Source: AC-52 sp044870295 (GTDB taxonomy: Bacteria > Actinomycetota > UBA4738). Taken from it: DNA of 6,234 bases. The stretch is from the NCBI GenBank assembly GCA_044870295.1, contig JBIOYQ010000191.1, positions 1-6,234 on the forward strand, written 5' to 3'. The number at the start of each line of letters is the position of its first letter. Positions within the stretch are counted from its first letter, which is position 1. Position numbers and translations under genes: made by a program. The notes below the pieces were generated by a model. It saw only the letters and a program-made list of their open reading frames with translations, had not been told where the DNA came from and did not search any database. Positions 1 through 3,922 of the stretch are shown piece after piece.

Positions 1-194
1 CGACGATCGCGGCCGCAGCCGAGGGCTATGCCGCGCAGGAGGGCATCGTGAACGTCTACTCGGAGGAGACGCCCGGCCGCGAGTTCGTCGACCGGGCGCG
101 GGCGGAGCTCTCAGCGGCCGACCTCGCCGAGGCGTCAGCCATCGGGAGCAGCCTCACGATCGAAGAGGCCCTTGACCTGGCCCGAGGCGAATGA
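1..194 (+). CDS. C-terminal fragment of a probable LuxR/cyclase-type ATPase regulator
   Basis: The window opens inside a reading frame (codons in phase from position 3) that runs 63 codons to a TGA at 192-194; the start lies outside. The last part reads REFVDRARAELS, a short variable stretch, then LTIEEALDLARGE. This resembles the usual end of large actinobacterial transcriptional regulators and adenylate-cyclase-associated ATPases, where an R-rich helix containing 'ARAxLG' is followed by a small loop and a 'LxxEEAxxLAL' helix. That resemblance comes from family memory, not a search. No helix-turn-helix, P-loop or cyclase residue lies in the visible part, so the activity cannot be confirmed. 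It is the only gene upstream of the tRNA. Another TPR/ATPase protein is possible. Confidence 0.5.
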   Translation, partial: TIAAAAEGYAAQEGIVNVYSEETPGREFVDRARAELSAADLAEASAIGSSLTIEEALDLARGE

Positions 195-222
195 AGCGGG
201 ACCCCTTCGATGGATATGGCCA

Positions 223-240
223 GTGGTCGGCCACGACCGC
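223..240. terminator. Hairpin between the regulator gene and the tRNA
   Basis: GTGGTCG (223-229) pairs with CGACCGC (234-240) around a GCCA loop, giving 7 pairs with one G-T wobble. It lies 28 bases after the stop of the upstream gene and 2 bases beyond the 3' end of the minus-strand tRNA, so it could end transcription in both directions. Neither side has a T-run, so a classical intrinsic terminator is not proven; U-less hairpins are common in GC-rich actinobacteria. Confidence 0.35.
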
Positions 241-242
241 AG

Positions 243-316
243 TGGAGGTGAGGGGATTTGAACCCCTGGCCTCTGCCGTGCGAAGGCAGCGCTCTACCGG
301 GCTGAGCTACACCCCC
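243..316 (-). tRNA. tRNA-Ala (anticodon CGC)
   Basis: The minus strand folds into a complete 74-nt cloverleaf. The acceptor stem is GGGGGTG with CACCTCC, the D-stem GCTC/GAGC, the anticodon stem CTGCC/GGCAG with loop TTCGCAC, and the T-stem AGGGG/CCCCT with loop TTCAAAT. Loop positions 34-36 are CGC, which reads the alanine codon GCG. The acceptor stem has the G3-U70 wobble that is the main identity element for alanyl-tRNA synthetase, independently supporting the alanine call. The discriminator base is A. The 3' CCA is not encoded (the next bases are CTG), so CCA must be added by a nucleotidyltransferase. GCG is a frequent codon in a GC-rich genome. It stands alone, between a plus-strand gene end and the start of the PspC gene. 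Confidence 0.97.
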
Positions 317-381
317 CGGGAAATCTCAGCGTAACAGAGGTGGCTGACGCGATCGCACGCTTTGACCGACCGTGATCGGGT

Positions 382-388
382 AGGAGAG
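382..388 (+). promoter_or_regulatory. Ribosome binding site that sets the PspC start
   Basis: AGGAGAG lies 9 bases before the ATG at 398. It supports that ATG over an in-frame TTG at 362, which has no Shine-Dalgarno sequence in front of it. The ATG at 390 is out of frame. Confidence 0.7.
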
Positions 389-397
389 CATGGTCAG

Positions 398-712
398 ATG
401 GACGGTCGCAGACTGACTCGTTCGGAGGCCGACAAGCGCATCGCCGGCGTGTGCGGCGGACTGGCCGAGTACTTCGGGATCGACCCCACCCTGGTCCGGA
501 TCGCCTTCGTCCTCCTGGCCATCATGGGGCCGGGGATCCTGCTCTACGGCGTCCTGTGGATCGTCCTGCCGCGTGGCGAGCGCGGCGCCGTCACCTCTCC
601 TCGAGGCCGGGTCTCGCCGGCGGTCCGCATCGCCGAAGAGAGGTTCGCCAAGGGCGAGATCTCCGCGGACGATCTGGCCCAGATCCGCACCGACCTCACC
701 AGGGCCGGGTAG
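398..712 (+). CDS. PspC-domain membrane protein with SHOCT-like tail
   Basis: A 104-residue protein starting MDGRRLTRSEADKRIAGVCG. Residues about 5-62 are a PspC domain: the hallmark 'I.GVCGGLAEYFGIDPTLVR' is followed by a hydrophobic segment with a central 'GPG' (about 36-58) ending in 'LP'. PspC-family proteins act at the inner membrane in envelope-stress responses, as anti-sigma-like or sensor partners, but stand-alone actinobacterial members are mostly uncharacterised. Residues about 77-100 (AEERFAKGEISADDLAQIRT) form a short amphipathic helix-turn-helix matching the SHOCT pattern. The start is ATG 398, chosen for its ribosome binding site; a TTG at 362 would add 12 residues. The stop lies 2 bases before the next start, so the two are very likely co-transcribed. 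The function here is inferred from the domain only. Confidence 0.88.
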   Translation: MDGRRLTRSEADKRIAGVCGGLAEYFGIDPTLVRIAFVLLAIMGPGILLYGVLWIVLPRGERGAVTSPRGRVSPAVRIAEERFAKGEISADDLAQIRTDLTRAG

Positions 713-714
713 CC

Positions 715-1044
715 ATGTTCTGGTGGTGGGGTCCAGGCGGCGGCTCGTGGTGGTGGGGGCTGCTCAACTTGACCTTCGTGGTGGCGATCGTGGTGGTGGC
801 AGTCGTGCTCCTGCGTCACGAGCTGCCCGGCCTGCAGCACCGGTTCGGCGAACCGCCGGCCCTCCGCACTCTGGAAGAGCGGTACGCCCGGGGCGAGATC
901 TCGCGCGAAGAGTTCCTGGAGCGGCGACGGGTCCTCCTGGAGGCGCCGACACCGCCGCCCCCCTCCCGGATGCCCGGCCAGGAGACCGGACCGGCCGGCG
1001 CCGACCCGACCCAGCCCATCCCGCCCATGCCCGGGGAGTCGTGA
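715..1044 (+). CDS. Trp-rich single-pass SHOCT-domain protein
   Basis: A 109-residue protein. Residues 1-15 are unusual: MFWWWGPGGGSWWWG, six Trp in two triplets around a Gly-rich turn. One membrane helix follows (about 16-35, LLNLTFVVAIVVVAVVLL). Residues about 51-74 form a SHOCT domain (TLEERYARGEISREEFLERR), a small C-terminal module that follows membrane segments in many bacterial proteins and is thought to mediate oligomerisation. The rest is a Pro-rich, probably disordered tail (PTPPPP, PIPPMPGES). Aromatic-rich starts followed by a helix and SHOCT are a recurrent layout in small actinobacterial membrane proteins; no biochemical role is established. ATG 715 is used because it follows the PspC stop by 2 bases; the frame stays open upstream only because it shadows the PspC gene. 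No strong Shine-Dalgarno is seen, which suggests translational coupling. Confidence 0.82.
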   Translation: MFWWWGPGGGSWWWGLLNLTFVVAIVVVAVVLLRHELPGLQHRFGEPPALRTLEERYARGEISREEFLERRRVLLEAPTPPPPSRMPGQETGPAGADPTQPIPPMPGES

Positions 1045-1054
1045 CCGAGCCGTC

Positions 1055-1840
1055 GTGACGAAGGACGAGATCGTCAGGGCCACCGAGGCGGAGCGGCGAC
1101 GCACCCTGACGCTGATCCGGAGTTTCGGACCCGAACAGTTCGAGGTGGAGGCGACGCCCGGCTGGCGGGTCCGTGAGGTGCTCGCCCATCTGATCACCAC
1201 GGATCGCGCCTCCGTCCTGGGTGCGAACCTGCCCCAGGTGTTCGCGTCGGCCGAGCGGATCGAGCGGTGGAACGATCGCCAGGTCCCGAAGTGGGCGGAC
1301 CGCCCGATCCCCGAGCTGGTGGCGGGCCTGGAGCGGTGGGGGCGCCGGCTGTCTCGCCTGTTCGGGATCATCCCCTCGTGGACGTACCGGGTTCGCGTCC
1401 CCATGTTCCTGGGCCGTGGGCCGTTGGGACTCTTGATCTCGACCAGGGCCTATGACGAGTGGATACACCGCCAGGACATCCGTCGCGCGCTCGGGCTTCC
1501 CGACGAGGACGTGGACGTCGCCCCCGCCGCCGAGGTCCTACTGATCGCTCTCGCCGTCAACACGGTTCCGCTGCTCCGAGGGCAGTCGGGCAGCATCGCC
1601 GTGGCCCTGAAGGATGCCCCCGTCGCCCCATGGCGGTACGACCTGGGATCGGGCGAGTCTGGGGCCGAGAGGGTCGAACAAAGCCCGGCGGACGTGCGGA
1701 TCTCGGCGCCGGCGCCCGCGTTCATCATGGCCGCGGCCGGGCGGGGCTCGCTGCGGGATCTGGTGAGAGAGGGGACGATCACCCTGGAGGGTGACGACGA
1801 GCTGGCGCTGGCTTTCCTCGACGTCCTACGGATCGTCTGA
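1055..1840 (+). CDS. DinB/MDMPI-fold protein (maleylpyruvate isomerase family)
   Basis: A 261-residue protein of the mycothiol-dependent maleylpyruvate isomerase family. The N-terminal DinB-like four-helix domain (about 1-150) has the typical 'W.VREVLAHL' helix (W37, H45) and the second signature YDEWIHRQDIRRALGLP (133-149). In characterised members the metal is held by His, Glu and His. Here the likely ligands are H45 and H138, with D134 at the position usually taken by Glu (spacing x3 before the second His) and E135 beside it. Residues about 165-261 match the C-terminal SCP2-like domain, with 'ADVRISAPAP' and a closing 'LEGDDELALAFLDVL'. The family includes thiol-dependent isomerases and transferases using mycothiol, but most members have unknown substrates, so no reaction is assigned. 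The GTG start is 10 bases after the SHOCT stop, with only a weak, distant GGGGAG. The 3' end overlaps the convergent translin gene by 15 bases. Confidence 0.85.
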   Translation: MTKDEIVRATEAERRRTLTLIRSFGPEQFEVEATPGWRVREVLAHLITTDRASVLGANLPQVFASAERIERWNDRQVPKWADRPIPELVAGLERWGRRLSRLFGIIPSWTYRVRVPMFLGRGPLGLLISTRAYDEWIHRQDIRRALGLPDEDVDVAPAAEVLLIALAVNTVPLLRGQSGSIAVALKDAPVAPWRYDLGSGESGAERVEQSPADVRISAPAPAFIMAAAGRGSLRDLVREGTITLEGDDELALAFLDVLRIV

Positions 1841-2482
1841 CGGCTCGGCGTTCTCCTCCACCATCTGGGCGTGCCGCTCCAGGGCCTGCTGGAGGTCCCG
1901 CTGGATAAGGGACATCGAGAGGTCGCCGCGGGTCCGCTCCATGATGCCCCGGGCCACGTCCGTGGAGCGGCGAAGGTGCCCGGTGATGGCGTCCGGGAAG
2001 TCGATGGAGACCAGGACGAAATACATGTCCTCCATGGACCGGAGGATGCGCTCGCTGTCCTCGACCCGCCCCGCCCGGAGCAGGTCCAGGACGGCACGGC
2101 GCCCCTCACCGATGGTCTCGGCCATCCCGTTCAGGTAGGGAGCCAGCTCGACCCCGAGGTCATCCGGTGACGGGGCCTCCGTCCCGGTCACCAGCGCCTG
2201 GCTCAGACGAGCCTCCGCGTACTCCTTCTGGGCATCCTGCAGGAACCCGGCGAAGTACACCTCCGGATGGGTGTCGCGCACCGCCTCGCGGCCCGAGGCG
2301 ATGGCCTCCCTGGACTCCTCCATCAGGAGAGACGCCTGATCGAAGTCGCCTCGGTGGATGGCCCGGATGGCATTGGCGGAGGCGCGGATGGATCGCCTGG
2401 CCGCCGCCAGGGCCTTCTCCCGACCGGCGGTGGTCCGCTCCAGCCGCCGCTGGAAGTCTTCCGCGAGTGGACCGAGGTCCAC
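1826..2482 (-). CDS. Translin-family protein (TRAX-like nucleic-acid-binding protein)
   Basis: A 218-residue, nearly all-helical protein matching the translin/TRAX family (COG2178 type) across its whole length. Signatures in order are 'AIRAIHRGDFDQA' (38-50), 'HPEVYFAGFLQDAQKEYAEA' (72-91), 'DDLGVELAPYLNG' (107-119), 'IGEGRRAVLDLLRAG' (124-138), 'ERILRSMEDMY' (144-154), 'DFPDAI' (161-166) and 'RRSTDVARGIMERTRGDLSM' (171-190). Translin and TRAX form ring-shaped hetero-octamers that bind single-stranded nucleic acid; with TRAX acting as a nuclease the complex is C3PO. Archaeal homologues are known, while bacterial ones are uncommon. E87 and E90 form an ExxE pair where TRAX has its catalytic glutamates, so ribonuclease activity is plausible but not shown. 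Length is close to human translin. The GTG start directly follows the TAA of the upstream membrane-protein gene (TAA-GTG), with GGCGGAG just before, so translational coupling is likely. The TAG stop lies inside the end of the convergent MDMPI-like gene. Confidence 0.92.
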   Translation of the reverse strand: MDLGPLAEDFQRRLERTTAGREKALAAARRSIRASANAIRAIHRGDFDQASLLMEESREAIASGREAVRDTHPEVYFAGFLQDAQKEYAEARLSQALVTGTEAPSPDDLGVELAPYLNGMAETIGEGRRAVLDLLRAGRVEDSERILRSMEDMYFVLVSIDFPDAITGHLRRSTDVARGIMERTRGDLSMSLIQRDLQQALERHAQMVEENAEPSDDP

Positions 2483-3190
2483 TTACTCCGCCGAGGAGCC
2501 GTTGGCAGCGCGCAGGGCCCGGAGATCGATCTCGTCGGACCGACGGACGATCACGTGGACGTCCTCGTCCACGATCTGGATGGCGCCTTCGCCCAGGTAT
2601 CGGGTCATCGGAAGGTAGCCCTCGTCCACGATGTCATGGTGGCCGTTGCCGTTGCCATTCCCCGACCCGTTGCCGTTCCCGTTGGCATGTCCGTTGCCGT
2701 TCGCACCGACAGACACGCTCTGACCGTTGCCGTTGGCATACGCACGGTGGTCGTTGCCGTGCTCCGCGTACGCGCCGATCCGCACCTCACTCGTTGCGTC
2801 AACCCGGCCCTCGAGCAGGCGGAAGCGCAGCAGCAGCCCCACGTAAAGGACGAGCACCCCGCACAGAACGGCGGTGAGCACCAGCATGGCTCGCAGGGGT
2901 TGGAACAACCCCATGATCAGGGTCAGGCCGATGAGGTCGAGGAGGGCCACGAACAGGAACTTGCGCCGACGCCGCAGTCGCGCGCGCTGCCGATCCTGGG
3001 GTCCAAGGAACCGGTGCCCCTTCTTCGGCACCAGGACCCATCGTCCGGGCGTAGCCCTGTTCGCTTCAGCCAATAAGCTCATCCTCTCCTCGAACTGCTC
3101 CACGGTTGACGTCGGCGAGCGACGCCACGTGGGAAGCAAGAAGGTGATCCAGATGATGCCGAAAGCCGTGACCAAAAGCCAACCGATCAT
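2483..3190 (-). CDS. GlpR/SepX-like three-helix membrane protein with Asn-Gly linker
   Basis: A 235-residue protein. TM1 (about 3-20) ends in 'FLLPTWRR'. A cytosolic stretch holds 'TVEQFEERMSLLAEANR' (29-45) and the basic RQRARLRRRRK (67-77). TM2 is about 78-96 and TM3 about 101-121. By the positive-inside rule the N-terminus is outside and the 114-residue tail is cytoplasmic. This order, 'W..LLP.W' helix, 'F...M..L' segment, RRR cluster and helix pair, is that of actinobacterial SepX/GlpR, the membrane partner of the gephyrin-like MoeA paralogue Glp in the divisome; the nearby moeA strengthens the call. The tail has an Asn-Gly repeat (153-183) and an ordered-looking end (187-227, 'EGYLPMTRYLGEGAIQIVDE'). 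The start is ATG 3190 with GGAGGGG ahead; a longer frame to 3259 lacks such support. It is first in a two-gene unit with the translin gene. Assignment is from layout and context, not an alignment. Confidence 0.7.
   Translation of the reverse strand: MIGWLLVTAFGIIWITFLLPTWRRSPTSTVEQFEERMSLLAEANRATPGRWVLVPKKGHRFLGPQDRQRARLRRRRKFLFVALLDLIGLTLIMGLFQPLRAMLVLTAVLCGVLVLYVGLLLRFRLLEGRVDATSEVRIGAYAEHGNDHRAYANGNGQSVSVGANGNGHANGNGNGSGNGNGNGHHDIVDEGYLPMTRYLGEGAIQIVDEDVHVIVRRSDEIDLRALRAANGSSAE
2642..2734 (-). repeat. Degenerate AACGGC hexanucleotide repeat coding Asn-Gly
   Basis: On the minus strand the sequence alternates AAC/AAT and GGC/GGT/GGG-type codons, encoding Asn-Gly dipeptides broken by QSVSVGA, HA and S. 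It spans residues 153-183 of the membrane protein and keeps its frame, so it is a low-complexity coding repeat and probably a flexible tether. Synonymous variation between units suggests it is maintained for its protein product rather than being a fresh expansion. Confidence 0.85.
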
Positions 3191-3193
3191 CAG

Positions 3194-3200
3194 CCCCTCC
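3194..3200 (-). promoter_or_regulatory. Strong ribosome binding site of the GlpR/SepX-like gene
   Basis: The minus strand reads GGAGGGG, 3 bases before ATG 3190 (5 bases counted from the end of GGAGG). It is the best Shine-Dalgarno match in the window and fixes the start at 3190 rather than at codons further upstream in the same frame. Confidence 0.8.
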
Positions 3201-3245
3201 CGCGGTCGAGCCCCGGACCGACCACAACATATGGGCTGGAACTGC

Positions 3246-3274
3246 ACGCTAGCACCCAATATCTAGCGGCTCAA
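3246..3274 (-). promoter_or_regulatory. Putative promoter of the GlpR/SepX-translin unit
   Basis: On the minus strand TTGAGC (3274-3269) is followed by a 17-base spacer and TAGCGT (3251-3246). The first matches 4 of 6 bases of TTGACA and the second fits the TAnnnT form of actinobacterial housekeeping -10 elements. Transcription would start near 3239, giving a leader of about 50 bases before ATG 3190. It lies in the AT-richer part of the intergenic region. It was found by eye, and chance matches of this quality occur. Confidence 0.4.
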
Positions 3275-3424
3275 TGACATGCCGATCTTTTTGTCCAAGA
3301 ACTTTCCCAACTGAAACCAGAGGACGAAGGTTCTTATGAAGCAATTGGAATCGATTGCTGTGACGTTCATTGTTCGCTACAGACTGCTGTTCTCAGGGCG
3401 GCGTCGCGACGTGCACCACGATCC

Positions 3425-3443
3425 CCTCGACGTGTGGTCGAGG
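3425..3443 (-). terminator. Hairpin directly after moaC
   Basis: CCTCGAC (3425-3431) and GTCGAGG (3437-3443) form a perfect 7-base-pair stem with a 5-base loop, one base beyond the TAA of moaC. The position at the end of the galU-moeA-moaC unit suits a terminator. No T-run follows on the minus strand, so it would be of the U-less kind or act as a 3' RNA-stabilising hairpin. Confidence 0.5.
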
Positions 3444-3444
3444 C

Positions 3445-3912
3445 TTATCCCTCCGGATCGGCGTGTTCTCGCTGGTAGAAGCCGCTCTTGCCTCCCGACT
3501 TGGCCACCAGGTGGAGCCCGTTGATCTCCGCCGAGCGATCGAACGCCTTGGCCGTGTCGTACAGGCACAGCGCGGCGACGGCCGCCGCCGTCAGCGCCTC
3601 CATCTCGACGCCCGTGCGATCGAAGGCGCGCACCTTCGCCTCGATTCGGATCGTGCCCGCTTCCGGCCGGGCATCCAGCACCACGGACGCTCCCGTCAGC
3701 GCCAGCGGATGACAGAAGGGCAGGAGATCGGGCGTTCGCTTCGCCGCCATGAGGCCGGCCACCTTGGCGGCTTCCAGCGGATCGCCCTTCGACGTCCCCG
3801 CCACCAGCGCCGCGCACGCCTCAGGTGTCATCTGGATCGTGCACTCGGCAACCGCCTCGCGATCGGTGATGGCCTTGTCACCGACCTCGACCATCCGGGA
3901 GGCCTCGGTCAC
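3445..3912 (-). CDS. moaC: Cyclic pyranopterin monophosphate synthase MoaC
   Basis: A 155-residue protein, close to the 161 of E. coli MoaC. With MoaA it converts GTP to cyclic pyranopterin monophosphate, the first stable intermediate of molybdenum cofactor; MoaC turns 3',8-cyclo-7,8-dihydro-GTP into cPMP in the cytosol. Family motifs run in order: MVEVGDK (7-13), REAVAE (18-23), KGD (42-44), AGLMAAKRTPDLLPFCHP (52-69), TGVEMEALTAA (100-110), YDTAKA (118-123) and KSGGKSG (138-144). K42, D119 and K122 correspond to E. coli K51, D128 and K131, so the active site is intact. F66 replaces the usual Leu of 'PLCHP', a mild change. GTG is the start, 10 bases after the moeA stop, with GAGGG ahead; Met7 would cut into the conserved start. 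It is the last gene of the galU-moeA-moaC unit, and a hairpin follows its stop. Confidence 0.96.
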   Translation of the reverse strand: MTEASRMVEVGDKAITDREAVAECTIQMTPEACAALVAGTSKGDPLEAAKVAGLMAAKRTPDLLPFCHPLALTGASVVLDARPEAGTIRIEAKVRAFDRTGVEMEALTAAAVAALCLYDTAKAFDRSAEINGLHLVAKSGGKSGFYQREHADPEG

Positions 3913-3922
3913 GTGCGGGCCC

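Larger units (their letters stand above)
3191..3444. other. AT-richer intergenic region between moaC and the GlpR/SepX-like gene
   Basis: This 254-base stretch holds no convincing gene. Its centre (3251-3390) is about 45% G+C by hand count (63 of 140), well below the surrounding coding DNA. It contains the ribosome binding site and putative promoter listed separately, the post-moaC hairpin, a weak inverted repeat AAGAAC (3297-3302) / GTTCTT (3330-3335), and a TTTTT run (3288-3292). A plus-strand ATG at 3336 with GAAGG before it opens a 62-codon frame, but that frame runs antisense into moaC and is not called as a gene. Confidence 0.6.

Noticed and set aside
328..356. Promoter for the tRNA-Ala on the minus strand
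   Set aside because: TACGCT (333-328) fits a -10 element 11 bases before the tRNA, but no acceptable -35 lies 16-19 bases further upstream.
544..1404. Minus-strand open frames opposite the PspC, SHOCT and MDMPI-like genes
   Set aside because: They cover genes with clear domains on the other strand, are very rich in Arg/Pro/Ser, and show no recognisable motif.
2642..2734. CRISPR array or tandem non-coding repeat
   Set aside because: The repeats are six-base, degenerate and in frame within a coding gene, with no spacers, so they are a protein low-complexity tract.
3267..3292. Plus-strand intrinsic terminator, CGGC/GCCG stem followed by TTTTT
   Set aside because: The stem is only four pairs with a 10-base loop, and no plus-strand gene ends nearby.
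3191..3444. Molybdenum cofactor riboswitch
   Set aside because: The region is downstream of moaC in the direction of transcription, and I could not find the characteristic multi-stem fold. A Moco riboswitch would be expected before the operon.
3336..3524. A 62-codon plus-strand frame with a fair ribosome site
   Set aside because: More than a third runs antisense into moaC, codon use is unlike the neighbours, and no family is recognised. Kept only as part of the finding on the AT-rich island.
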